From Pseudomonas sp. Tri1 (GTDB lineage Bacteria; Pseudomonadota; Gammaproteobacteria; Pseudomonadales; Pseudomonadaceae): a DNA stretch of 64,000 nt. Location of the stretch: the NCBI RefSeq assembly GCF_017968885.1, contig NZ_CP072913.1, positions 2,526,001 through 2,590,000 on the forward strand. The letters are read 5' to 3'. Under the pieces are notes generated by a model that did not search any database, was not told the origin of the DNA, and worked only from the letters and a program-made list of their open reading frames with translations. Both the position numbers and the translations under genes were made by a program. Shown here piece after piece: positions 8,762 to 17,115 of the stretch. Positions within the stretch are counted from its first letter, which is position 1; every line of letters starts with the position of its first letter.

Positions 8762-9701
8762 ATTGAATTCGCCGGTCGAGATAGGCATAGGTCAGGTCAG
8801 CCACGAAGTTGACCACGCAATAAGTGGCGGCAAGGATCAGCACGCCGCCCTGAATGGCCGGCAGATCGCGGGCGGCGACCGCCACCAGCAGTTCACGGCC
8901 AATGCCGGGGATGTTGAAAATCTCCTCGACCACGACAATGCCGCCCAGCAGATAGCCCACGTCCAGCGCGACAATGGTGATGGTCGGCAGCAAGCCGTTA
9001 CGCAGCGCATGGCGCAGCAACACTCGGCGCCGCGTAAGGCCTTTGAGGCGTGCCGCCCGAATGTAATCGGTTTCCAGCACGTCGATCATTTCCGAGCGGA
9101 CCATGCGCGAAACGTGGGCGACCATGATCATCGACACGGTCAGCGTCGGCAGAATCAAGTGGCGAATGCCTTCCCAGACGTTGTCGCCCAAGGGCACATA
9201 TCCGGTCGCGGGCAGCCATTGCCAGACATCGGCAAAGAGCAGGATCAGCAGCGTGGCGGTGACGAACTCCGGCAACGACACCCCTATATAGGAGAGCACG
9301 CCGATGATCAGGTCCACGGGACGCCCTCGACGTACCGCCGCGATGATGCCCAATGGAATCGCCACAGCCAGCATCAGCAACAACGAGCAGCCCGCCAGCA
9401 GCAATGAGCGGCCGAGCGCGTCGACCAGAGAGCCGAGCACCGGTTGGCCATTGCGCATCGACATGCCCAGGTCACCCTGCAATACCGCCATCAGCCAGTG
9501 GCTGAATTGCAGCCACGCCGGTTGATCCAGCCCCAGCTTTGCCCGCAGGGCAGCCAGGGCTTCGGGTGTGGCGCTCTGGCCCAGCAGCGTCACCGCCGCA
9601 TCAGCGGGTAGCAACTGGGTGATGGCAAAGACCAGCAGCGAAACGATCAGCAGGGTATAGACGACCAACAGCAAACGCTTGGTCAGATAAGCAGCAGTCA
9701 C
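8754..9701 (-). CDS. Peptide-type ABC transporter permease, DppB-like
   Basis: The 315-residue product has the DppB hallmarks: an N-terminal helix (RLLLVVYTLLIVSLLVFAI), the LGLDQPAWLQFSHWL segment, a DLGMSMRNGQPV motif and the EAA loop (DYIRAARLKGLTRRRVLLRHALRN). Six hydrophobic segments are visible. The initiation codon is GTG with GAGG upstream. It follows the binding-protein gene after 15 bp and would pair with the DppC-like subunit to form the pore. Confidence 0.9.
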   Translation of the reverse strand: MTAAYLTKRLLLVVYTLLIVSLLVFAITQLLPADAAVTLLGQSATPEALAALRAKLGLDQPAWLQFSHWLMAVLQGDLGMSMRNGQPVLGSLVDALGRSLLLAGCSLLLMLAVAIPLGIIAAVRRGRPVDLIIGVLSYIGVSLPEFVTATLLILLFADVWQWLPATGYVPLGDNVWEGIRHLILPTLTVSMIMVAHVSRMVRSEMIDVLETDYIRAARLKGLTRRRVLLRHALRNGLLPTITIVALDVGYLLGGIVVVEEIFNIPGIGRELLVAVAARDLPAIQGGVLILAATYCVVNFVADLTYAYLDRRIQYA

Positions 9702-9716
9702 AGGTTTATCCTCGGT

Positions 9717-11288
9717 TCATCCACGCTTCGGCGCGCTGTCGTCCAGCCAGGCCTGATCCAGACGGAATACCGCGCCGCGCGGATGCAGGTGATAGCCCTG
9801 CACGTAGTTGCGCTGCGCTGCCAGGACGTCGAAGAAGGTCGGGATCAGTGATGGAACCTGCTCGTGCATCAGTTTTTGCGCAGTGGCGTATAGCGCCGCG
9901 CGCTTCACCGGGTCATCGGTGCCACGGGCAGCCGTCACCGCCGTGTCGAACTCGGCGTTGTTCCAGCGCGTTTCGTTCCAGGCGGCGTTCGACGTGTACA
10001 GCAGCGAGAACACCGCATCGGCGGAAGGCTGCATGTTGTAGAAACCGACGTAGAAATTGCCTTTCTTCCAGACCTGATCCAGATAAGTGCTGTTGGCCAT
10101 GGTCGCCACGTTGATGTTGAAACCGGCAGGCTTGGCCATTTCACGCACCGCGATGCCCAGCTGGGTGCGGGTCGACGGCTTGTCCGAGGCCACCAGCGTG
10201 ATGTCCAGACCATTGGGGTAACCGGCATCGGCCAATAGCTTTTTGGCCTGCTCGATGTTGGCTTCGCGCAGGGCGATATCGGCGTGGTAGCGATAGGCAG
10301 CATTGAGCGGTGTGTCGTTGCCGGGCGTGCCAAAACCTTCTGCGACAAAATCAACCAGCGCGGCGCGGTCCACGCAAAGCGACAGCGCCTGGCGAACACG
10401 GACATCGTTGAATGGCGGCTGATCACACGCCATGTTGATATTCAGAAATTGGCCGGAGGCAACGCGCAGGCCTTTGACGCCGCTGGCTTCATTGAGACGG
10501 CTGAACTCCGTGGCCTGCGCGGAAAGCATCAGGTCGATGTCACCGGACATCAGCGCCGAGCTTTCCGCGGACGGGTCGGGATAGACGCGGATTTCGACGC
10601 GGTCCAGATGGGGACGCTGCGGGTCGTAGAAGTGTTCGTTGCGGGCCACCACGACCATGCGTTCAGGCTCGAACGACACCAGTTTGAAAGGCCCGGTGCC
10701 GACTGCTTCACGGGACAGTCGGGCCAGATCGCCTTGCACGATGGCGGCCGGAACGATCTTGGCATCCGGGTAGGCCAGGCTGACTGGCAAGTCGGCGTAG
10801 GGAGCGCTGGTGGTCAGCTTGACGCGTAACTCATCCAGGGCTTCAACTGTCTGGATCGGGCCGATATTGCGCAGGCCGGGGGAGGCCGTCTTGGGATCGA
10901 GTATCGCTTGCAGGCTGGCGGCGACGTCCCGGGCTGTGCAAGCGCTGCCGTCGTGGAAACGCACGTTGCTGCGCAGCGTGAAGGTCCACTCGGTGAGGTT
11001 GTCGTTATGGGTCCAGGATTGTGCCAGGTCCGGTTCGGCCTGCATGTCCTGGCTCAAGCGCGTCAGCCCGTTGTAGAGCAACTCGCTGAGCAGGTATTCA
11101 GGATTGACCCTGGCCAGCAGCGGGTTGAGCATGCCGACCGCCTGGTCGACGCTGATGCGCAACGTGCCGCCCTTGCGAGCTGCCGCAGCCGCCCAGAGCG
11201 TGCCGGAAAACGGCAGCATCGCAGCGCCGGTGACAATAGCGGAGGTGGTCAGGAAACGACGGCGGTTAAGCCTGAAAACTGTAGTCAT
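9717..11288 (-). CDS. Peptide-type ABC transporter substrate-binding protein (Tat signal)
   Basis: This 523-residue family 5 binding protein captures peptides, opines, glutathione or similar ligands in the periplasm. The amino terminus carries a twin-arginine signal (LNRRRFLTTSA) followed by a hydrophobic core, so it is probably exported folded by Tat. Family features are KGGTLRISVDQA, WTFTLRSNVRFHDGSACTARDV and EAVGTGPFKLVSF. It is the first transporter gene of the operon, 93 bp after the upstream M20 gene. The ligand cannot be deduced, but two M20 hydrolases suggest an amide-bonded compound. Confidence 0.9.
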   Translation of the reverse strand: MTTVFRLNRRRFLTTSAIVTGAAMLPFSGTLWAAAAARKGGTLRISVDQAVGMLNPLLARVNPEYLLSELLYNGLTRLSQDMQAEPDLAQSWTHNDNLTEWTFTLRSNVRFHDGSACTARDVAASLQAILDPKTASPGLRNIGPIQTVEALDELRVKLTTSAPYADLPVSLAYPDAKIVPAAIVQGDLARLSREAVGTGPFKLVSFEPERMVVVARNEHFYDPQRPHLDRVEIRVYPDPSAESSALMSGDIDLMLSAQATEFSRLNEASGVKGLRVASGQFLNINMACDQPPFNDVRVRQALSLCVDRAALVDFVAEGFGTPGNDTPLNAAYRYHADIALREANIEQAKKLLADAGYPNGLDITLVASDKPSTRTQLGIAVREMAKPAGFNINVATMANSTYLDQVWKKGNFYVGFYNMQPSADAVFSLLYTSNAAWNETRWNNAEFDTAVTAARGTDDPVKRAALYATAQKLMHEQVPSLIPTFFDVLAAQRNYVQGYHLHPRGAVFRLDQAWLDDSAPKRG

Positions 11289-11381
11289 GGCGATACTTCA
11301 CTGGTTAATGAGTGGACGTAGGGCAGCCAGATAAAAAAGCCGATGACCAGTCTTGGCGCCAGTCTTCGGGGCTTACAGTGT

Positions 11382-12662
11382 TCAGTCAGGCAAAGCAGAC
11401 GGGGTGAAGTCGGCCGCCAGGTAAACCAGGATCGATTGCGCCAGAGCGACCAAGTCGCTGCGGGTGGTGTATTCGTCGGCAGCATGGATGCGGCTTTCCG
11501 GACGGATCAGCCCGCCGAGGAGGATTTCCTGAATGCCGGCCTGCTGCACCCAGCCCATGTCGGAGCTGCTCGATGAGCCATAGCACTGGAATTGCTCCGC
11601 AGTGAAACCGAAGCCTACCCCCAGTGCGGCCTGCCAACGCGGCCAGTGCGGCCCTGTGGGGTCGGCAACCGGCGCCAGGTGACCGATCACTTCATGCTCG
11701 ACGGACAGCGCTTCACTGTTTGCCATGGCCGTGTCGATGCACTGCTGCAGCTCAGCCATGACCTGCTCGACTGGCTCCTGCGGCGCATAGCGGCGATTGA
11801 TCAGGATCTCGAACTGCGCCGGGACGGTTGAGCCTTTGCTGCCGCCATGGGCCGCCGCCAGGGTCATGCGGGAAATCAGTGGGGCGCCGTTGTAGTAGGG
11901 CGGTGACGGCATCGGCCAGGTCCGTTGTTGCACTTGCAGCTTCAGAGCGTGCAAGGCGTTGAGCAGCGGCAGGCTCTGTTCGATGGCATTGATCGCATTG
12001 ACGGGCTCTCCGGAATGGGACGAGCGCCCTTTGACGGTGATCTTCAAATCAATGCTGCCGAAGCAACCGGCCCAGATGCGCGGTGCGGCGCCACCGTTGA
12101 AGCTGAGGATGTGACCCTCTACCAGTTTCTGCTCGGCCAGATAACGGATGCCCGGGTACAAACCGCCTTCTTCATCCGTACACAGCAACAACGAAGGGCA
12201 ATAACGCAGCGGCAGGTTGAAACGTTGTGCGGCGCGCAAGGCGGCGAGGGTAGAGGCGATGCTGCCCTTCATGTCAGCGCTGCCACGACCCATCAGCTTG
12301 CCATCCACCTCGGTCAGCTGCAGCGGAGGCTGGGTCCAGCCGTCGCCTGGCGGTACGGTATCGACGTGGAAATACAGGCTGCAGACTTCCTGATCGCCGG
12401 GCTGCCTGGCAATAACGTTGATACGCTCGCCAAAGGCTTCGCCGCTGCGGGTTTGCCACAACTCTTGTGGCACGGTGACTCGATGGGTGTGCAAACCCAG
12501 TGGCGTCACCAGCTCATCCATCAGGTCGGCAAAGGTTCCATAGCCCGCTCCAGGAGGAAAACAAGTGTCCACAGCGATCATTCGTTGCAGATCGCTGATC
12601 AGCGAATCATGATCCGCCTCGATGGATTCGAGTGCCTGTTCAAGGGCTGCATGGGTCGTCAT
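11382..12662 (-). CDS. M20-family metallohydrolase with canonical metal site
   Basis: The 426-residue cytosolic product resembles acetylornithine deacetylase/succinyl-diaminopimelate desuccinylase. Unlike the M20 homologue at 5090-6307 it keeps all expected ligands: FHVDTVPP, GRGSADMKG, CTDEEGG and a C-terminal IHAADEY. KGRSSHSGEPVNAINAIE is the usual lid/dimerisation domain motif. The start at 12662 is chosen because upstream in-frame codons run across the divergent regulator; it has CGAGAG upstream. It is the first gene of the leftward operon and probably hydrolyses the imported amide. Confidence 0.87.
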   Translation of the reverse strand: MTTHAALEQALESIEADHDSLISDLQRMIAVDTCFPPGAGYGTFADLMDELVTPLGLHTHRVTVPQELWQTRSGEAFGERINVIARQPGDQEVCSLYFHVDTVPPGDGWTQPPLQLTEVDGKLMGRGSADMKGSIASTLAALRAAQRFNLPLRYCPSLLLCTDEEGGLYPGIRYLAEQKLVEGHILSFNGGAAPRIWAGCFGSIDLKITVKGRSSHSGEPVNAINAIEQSLPLLNALHALKLQVQQRTWPMPSPPYYNGAPLISRMTLAAAHGGSKGSTVPAQFEILINRRYAPQEPVEQVMAELQQCIDTAMANSEALSVEHEVIGHLAPVADPTGPHWPRWQAALGVGFGFTAEQFQCYGSSSSSDMGWVQQAGIQEILLGGLIRPESRIHAADEYTTRSDLVALAQSILVYLAADFTPSALPD

Positions 12663-12681
12663 TTTTGCTCTCGAAGTATTT

Positions 12682-12696
12682 CTATATAGTTTATAG
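12682..12696. promoter_or_regulatory. Candidate operator for the divergent GntR regulator
   Basis: CTATA (12682-12686) and TATAG (12692-12696) are a perfect inverted repeat around five bases in the 69-bp gap between the M20 gene and the gntR gene. Symmetric AT-rich sites of this size are typical for GntR dimers, and the position would control both directions. Confidence 0.5.
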
Positions 12697-12731
12697 TTAA
12701 GTATCCACGCATGGCTCGTCAAGGAAAAAAG

Positions 12732-13502
12732 ATGACAGATAACAATTCGCCGGCCGCCTCCGGTAATTTTTCGCGGCTGAGCGAAAACGACAGCGCGCCT
12801 CTGTATGAAGTGGTCAAGCGACACATTTCCGAGGCGATCCTGCTGGGTGAGTGGACCAGCGGCACAGTGATCCCCAGCGAAAATGCCCTGGCGAGTGATT
12901 TTGGGGTATCGGTGGGCACTGTCCGCCGTGCCTTGGCCGAGCTGGTGTCCGAAGGGATGCTGATGCGCCGTCGCAAAACCGGCACCGTGGTGACTGGCTG
13001 GGCACCGCTTCACAACCTGCGTTATTTCTTTCAGTACTTCCGCCTTCATAACAAGGAAGGCGCGTTGCTGAAATCGCGCACGGTCCTGCTGGATTACCAG
13101 TTGGGGGTGGCGAGTGCCGAGGATGCGCAAAAGCTGCTGATAGAGGAGGGCAGCCCGGTCTATCGCCTGCACCGCTTGCGCAGCATTGACGGGGTGCCCG
13201 CCATGCACGAGCAATTCACCATCGTGGCCAGCAAGGTGCCTGACTTTCCAGGGCCTGAAGAACTGCCGGAATTGCTGTATCGCTATTTATTGGAGCAATA
13301 CGGCTTGCGGGTGGCCGCAGTGCGCGAACAACTGACCGCAGGACTGGCCAATGAAGAGGATTGCCGCCTGCTGGAACTCACTGCGCCACATGCGGTGATG
13401 ATCATTGATGCGGTGTCGTTCGATCAGGCCGCAACGCCGGTGATGATGACTCACCAGCGCGCGAGTACCGAACACTTCATGTACGTCAACGAAATACGCT
13501 GA
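12732..13502 (+). CDS. GntR-family regulator, HutC/UTRA subfamily
   Basis: Residues about 15-80 form a GntR winged helix (IPSENALASDFGVSVGTVRRALAEL, then MRRRKTGTVV), and residues about 100-250 form a UTRA ligand-binding domain (VYRLHRLRSIDGVPAMHEQFTI). The start at 12732 has AAGGA eight bases upstream; an upstream in-frame ATG at 12711 lacks this. It is divergent from the M20/peptide-transport operon with a symmetric site in between, so it probably represses that operon until its ligand, likely the transported compound or a breakdown product, is present. Confidence 0.88.
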   Translation: MTDNNSPAASGNFSRLSENDSAPLYEVVKRHISEAILLGEWTSGTVIPSENALASDFGVSVGTVRRALAELVSEGMLMRRRKTGTVVTGWAPLHNLRYFFQYFRLHNKEGALLKSRTVLLDYQLGVASAEDAQKLLIEEGSPVYRLHRLRSIDGVPAMHEQFTIVASKVPDFPGPEELPELLYRYLLEQYGLRVAAVREQLTAGLANEEDCRLLELTAPHAVMIIDAVSFDQAATPVMMTHQRASTEHFMYVNEIR

Positions 13503-13619
13503 GACGTGAACGGGCTGATGCTCAAGGCGACGGCTCCGTGGGCAGCGTGTCGAATGATTCTGCCCGCCGACGTGCTGGTTTTCCGCGCTATCAATAGGCA
13601 CTTCTAGCCGAGTACCGCA

Positions 13620-14624
13620 CTATGCCACGATCCGATCCGCGTGCTCGGCCCAGGGGATTACCGTCCGCGCTGGCGCCGAGGGTGTCAGGATGCTTGCTGT
13701 ATCGAGGCGGCTGATGTGCTCGGAAGAAAGCTCAAGCGACAGCGCGCCGAGGTTGTCGGTGAGCTGGGTCATTGAGCGTGGCCCGATGATCGGCACTGCC
13801 CCATGGGTGCCTGCCCAGGCAATGGCGACCTGACCCGCACTGGCGCCGATCTCGCCCGCGATGGCAATGACGGTGTCGAGGATGTGCGTACGCTGCGCCG
13901 AATTCTCCGGCTGGAACACCCGACCGCCCAAACCTTCGGCGCGACCTTTCTCCCCTTGGCGGTACTTGCCCGTCAGCATGCCGCCGCCCAGCGGCGACCA
14001 CGTGACGATACCGAGGCCCAGTGCGTGCGATGCCGGGAACAGGTCGGCTTCGGGCTCGCGATGAACCAGGCTGTGCTCGAACTGCGCAGCCGCGATGGGA
14101 ACGGTACGAGTCAGTTCGGCCAGGGTCACTGTGCGGGCGAGACGCCAGGCGGCGAAGTTCGAAAGGCCTGCATAGAGGATCTTGCCCGCGCGTGCCAAGT
14201 CCTCGAAGCCGCGGACGATTTCCTCGGCTGGCGTGAGGCCATCGGGATGATGCACCCAGTAAATGTCAATCCGATCTGTCTTGAGTCGCTTCAGGCTTGC
14301 TTCCACGGAGGCGACCATGGCCCTGCGACTGTTGCCGGTGACCAGCCGATTGGCATTCGGCTGCGCGCCGTTGCTGTACTTCGTCGCGATGACGAAATCT
14401 TCGCGCCGCCCCTGCAGCAGGATGCCGATCTGCTCCTCCGATTGTCCGAACTGGTAGACATCCGCTGTATCGATGAAGTTGCCCCCAGCCTCGGCATAGG
14501 CGTTGAAGATCGCTTGGCTGGTATCGGGATCGGCGCCATGGCCCCAACCCGTGCCAAAGTTGCCCGTGCCGAGCGCCACCTGCGAAACCCGCAGGCCGGT
14601 CTTGCCAAAGGATGTGTATTTCAT
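13620..14624 (-). CDS. Aldo/keto reductase
   Basis: The 334-residue product is an AKR with the full catalytic tetrad: Asp in FIDTADVYQFGQSE, its Tyr, Lys in IATKYSNG and His in IYWVHHPDG. The NADPH-binding end is seen in PIIGPRSMTQLTDNLGAL. The sequence YTSFGKTGLRVSQVALGTGNFG is the standard AKR start. The ATG at 14624 has GGAGAAAG upstream; an in-frame codon at 14693 lies at the neighbouring gene's stop. It probably reduces an aldehyde or ketone and is co-oriented with the thioesterase, both likely under the MarR regulator. Confidence 0.9.
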   Translation of the reverse strand: MKYTSFGKTGLRVSQVALGTGNFGTGWGHGADPDTSQAIFNAYAEAGGNFIDTADVYQFGQSEEQIGILLQGRREDFVIATKYSNGAQPNANRLVTGNSRRAMVASVEASLKRLKTDRIDIYWVHHPDGLTPAEEIVRGFEDLARAGKILYAGLSNFAAWRLARTVTLAELTRTVPIAAAQFEHSLVHREPEADLFPASHALGLGIVTWSPLGGGMLTGKYRQGEKGRAEGLGGRVFQPENSAQRTHILDTVIAIAGEIGASAGQVAIAWAGTHGAVPIIGPRSMTQLTDNLGALSLELSSEHISRLDTASILTPSAPARTVIPWAEHADRIVA

Positions 14625-14692
14625 GACTTTCTCCGTTGATCGAGGCGGAACCACGAGGTTGCTCAGTTCAGACCGCAGCGCAGAGAACAACA

Positions 14693-15253
14693 TCAGGCTT
14701 GCTCATGTGGACGCCTCGGGGAAGGTGCAGGGAAATCGAAGATCAAGCATGTCGTGGTGGCGTGCGCGTACAGCTTGCCGTCGGGGCCAACGATTCGGCC
14801 TTCGGCCGTGGCAATCCGACTTCCTGCATGGATCAACTTTCCCTCGGCGCGTACTAGCGGCACCGCGTCGGTCAAGGCGCGGACCATGTTGACTTTCAGC
14901 TCCAGCGTAGTGAAGCCCTTGCCTGCGGGTAAGGTCGAATGCACGGCGCAACCCACCGCCGAATCGAGCAGCGTGGAAAACCAACCGCCGTGCACGGTGC
15001 CCAGCGGGTTGTAGTGCCTTCGTTGCGGTCGGCCTTGGAAGATCGCTGTGCCTGGTTCCATGTGAATGGGCAGGAAATCGAGCGTATCGCCGATTGGGGC
15101 GGGCGGTAGTTCCCCGGCAAAGATTGCCTCGAACAACTCCATGCCTGTCAGGCTGGCGATCTGTTTGTGCGTTACGGTGTGGGAGGTGTTCCAACGGGCA
15201 CGAATCGCTTTTTCCTCTTCCTCCCACCGAGCAACGACCTGGTCAGCCTGCAT
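14693..15253 (-). CDS. Hotdog-fold thioesterase, PaaI-like
   Basis: The 186-residue protein carries the PaaI/DUF4442-type hotdog motif HYNPLGTVHGGWFSTLLDSAVG, with the His-Gly-Gly turn and acidic residue used for acyl-CoA thioester hydrolysis, and then FTTLELKVNMVRAL and ATAEGRIVGPDGKLYAHATT. The start at 15253 is set by GGAAGGAG eight bases upstream. It sits 68 bp before the aldo/keto reductase start and is divergent from marR. The substrate is unknown. Confidence 0.85.
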   Translation of the reverse strand: MQADQVVARWEEEEKAIRARWNTSHTVTHKQIASLTGMELFEAIFAGELPPAPIGDTLDFLPIHMEPGTAIFQGRPQRRHYNPLGTVHGGWFSTLLDSAVGCAVHSTLPAGKGFTTLELKVNMVRALTDAVPLVRAEGKLIHAGSRIATAEGRIVGPDGKLYAHATTTCLIFDFPAPSPRRPHEQA

Positions 15254-15280
15254 CACGAACTCCTTCCTCATTCTCAATAC

Positions 15281-15307
15281 TTGTATATGCAACACTTGTA
15301 GATACAA
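15281..15307. promoter_or_regulatory. Candidate MarR operator (two adjacent palindromes)
   Basis: TTGTATATGCAA (15281-15292, one mismatch pair) and TTGTA-GA-TACAA (15296-15307, perfect) lie side by side in the 62-bp divergent gap between the thioesterase and MarR genes. MarR dimers bind AT-rich palindromes like these, and the sites would overlap both promoters. Confidence 0.6.
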
Positions 15308-15315
15308 TCTATAAC

Positions 15316-15768
15316 ATGAAAAATATGACCAAGCCACAGGGTTGCACCAATCTGAAGATTCGCCAGCTCAATCGCATGGTGACGCGTCACTACGATCGCT
15401 ATATCGCCGAGTCCGGATTAAAAAACACGCAGTACTCATTGTTGTCACACGTCGTCAGACTGGGTCCCATTCGCCCGAGCGACCTGGCCAGGCGAATGCA
15501 AATGGAGGCTTCGACGTTGACACGGAATATGCAGCCACTGGTCGCTCAAGGCTGGTTGACGGTCGGGGCAGGTGGCGACGCGCGTAGCCGCCTTGTCCAG
15601 GTGACCGAAGCAGGACTGGCAAAGCAAGCCGAAGGGCGGCGCGCCTGGAAAGAGGCGCAATTGGCACTTAATGAGCGACTCGGCGTGCATCGCGTTGCGG
15701 CGCTCCATGAATTGCTGGATGCGTGTATCGAGTGCCTTGATGATGAGCCTGAAACGTGTACGGACTGA
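15316..15768 (+). CDS. MarR-family transcriptional regulator
   Basis: The 150-residue product has the MarR winged helix: LKNTQYSLLSHVVRLGPIRPSDLARRM, the recognition helix MEASTLTRNMQPLVAQGWL, and the wing with the family Asp-Arg pair (GDARSRLVQVTEAG). The N-terminal helices (IRQLNRMVTRHYDRYIAESG) form the dimer interface. It reads divergently from the thioesterase and aldo/keto reductase genes, so it most likely represses these and itself. The effector is unknown. Confidence 0.9.
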   Translation: MKNMTKPQGCTNLKIRQLNRMVTRHYDRYIAESGLKNTQYSLLSHVVRLGPIRPSDLARRMQMEASTLTRNMQPLVAQGWLTVGAGGDARSRLVQVTEAGLAKQAEGRRAWKEAQLALNERLGVHRVAALHELLDACIECLDDEPETCTD

Positions 15769-15782
15769 CCGGTAGACGATTT

Positions 15783-16784
15783 TCAGCTCAGCTTGGTCAG
15801 ATACTCCGGCACTTGTTGCTCAGGTAGCACGGACAGAACTTTCAACCGCTGCAACATGCGTTGGCGGGCGCGGTGGAGGTGTTCCTTGAGGTTCAGCGCG
15901 GCTGCGTCGAATGCGCCATGCAATAGCAGTTCTAAAATCAAACGGTGCTCGGCCAGCATGGCTTCGTCGGGGCCGAGGCCCAACTGACTGTAAAAAATAC
16001 GACTGATGATCCTGGGGCTCTGGGCCTGCCGGATCAGCGTTGCGATCTTGCGATTGTTTATTCCGGCGAGGCAGTGGTAATGCAGGTCTTCTTCAAGCTG
16101 TTCGATGCTTGCCAGGCTGCAACGTGGGTTGCTCTGTGCCTCTTTAACCCGCGCCAGCATGGCTTCCAGGGATTCCCGGCTAAGTCCCGGTGCGCTCTGG
16201 CGTAACGCCTCAGGTTCAAGGCACGCGCGCAGCTCGTAGTCTTCGGTGATCTCCCTGGCGGTGAGCGGGCCGGCCAGCCATTGGGAGTAGGGTTCCTTTT
16301 CCACCAGGCCGCGGTCACGCAGGCGCATCAATGCCTCGCGTATCACCGCCCGACTGACGCCGTAATGTTCGGCGGCCATTTGCTCGTCGAGCCGATAGTG
16401 CCCGAAAGCAATACAGGTCGATAAAGCCGAGCCAATCTCGTCGAACATCCGCTCGCCCAACGGCCGGGTATCGACCAGTTCTTCGCTGCTATCAAGACCG
16501 AGTTGCTTGTGGGTAACGGCTAACCGCAGTGGCTCCACTTCAACCCCCTTCGGGTTGACCAGATAACCGCGGCCATCGAATCGACTGATCAAGCCTTCCT
16601 TATGCAGCAGGTCCAACGCTTTGCGAACCGGTACACGGCTGGTTCCGAACAGGTCGGCCAGAGGCGCTTCGAGCAGGACAAGTCCTTGAGCCACCTCTCC
16701 ATCAACGATGGCGTTGCGCAGGACCTGGCGGATCATGGCGTAGCGGGATGCAGTGCGGTAATCCTCGGCGGTCATCGATCTCAT
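15783..16784 (-). CDS. GntR-family regulator with two winged-helix domains and an FCD domain
   Basis: The 333-residue protein has an unusual build. Residues about 12-80 form one GntR winged helix (LADLFGTSRVPVRKALDLLHKEGLI, FDGRGYLV); residues about 110-180 form a second (QMAAEHYGVSRAVIREALMRLRDRGLV); then comes an FCD ligand domain (EDYELRACLEPEAL, LEEDLHYHCLAGINN, MLAEHRLILELLLHG) with the expected metal-type His residues. Ordinary FCD regulators have one winged helix and about 230-250 residues. The start at 16784 has GAGAAG upstream. It diverges from the amidase/imidase operon across a 331-bp gap and is the obvious candidate regulator. Confidence 0.87.
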   Translation of the reverse strand: MRSMTAEDYRTASRYAMIRQVLRNAIVDGEVAQGLVLLEAPLADLFGTSRVPVRKALDLLHKEGLISRFDGRGYLVNPKGVEVEPLRLAVTHKQLGLDSSEELVDTRPLGERMFDEIGSALSTCIAFGHYRLDEQMAAEHYGVSRAVIREALMRLRDRGLVEKEPYSQWLAGPLTAREITEDYELRACLEPEALRQSAPGLSRESLEAMLARVKEAQSNPRCSLASIEQLEEDLHYHCLAGINNRKIATLIRQAQSPRIISRIFYSQLGLGPDEAMLAEHRLILELLLHGAFDAAALNLKEHLHRARQRMLQRLKVLSVLPEQQVPEYLTKLS

Positions 16785-17115
16785 ACGCTTCTCGAAAGGC
16801 GGGGGAAGATTCTCGCACAAGTCGGTTGTCACCGTGGACCACGTCATTTGTGCGCGTTCGTAGGGCCGTTGTTACTGTTCTGCACCAAAACGGATATTTT
16901 CTAATCGGTACATTATTGGTGTTGCCGATTGATTCTGCATGGAAGGCTTTGCGATATCGGAGTATCTGCCCGCTTGGAAAGGCGTCTAGTCCGTAGACTA
17001 GACGCTGGTCGCTTGCTCAGGTTGCCGCTCTGGCATTCCTTCTGTCTTCAGTTTGGCACGCTATCTGCTCTGTAAAACGTACATTTTAATAATGAATACG
17101 TTTTTGGTGAAGCAG
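16785..17115. other. Divergent promoter region of the imide operon (331 bp)
   Basis: No gene is supported here. The region must hold the promoters of the tandem-domain GntR gene and the amidase operon. Its clearest feature is a perfect 10-bp inverted repeat at 16982-17005. The stretch 17070-17100 before the amidase is AT-rich. Confidence 0.6.
16982..17005. promoter_or_regulatory. Perfect 10-bp inverted repeat, candidate operator
   Basis: GCGTCTAGTC (16982-16991) and GACTAGACGC (16996-17005) are exact reverse complements separated by CGTA. No T-run follows on either strand, so it is not a terminator. It lies 111 bp before the amidase start and 198 bp from the GntR start. Its long arms might suit a regulator with two DNA-binding domains per subunit; that is inference. 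Confidence 0.55.

Noticed and set aside
16982-17005. Rho-independent terminator
   Set aside because: The stem is perfect, but no T-run follows on either strand and it lies in a divergent promoter region.
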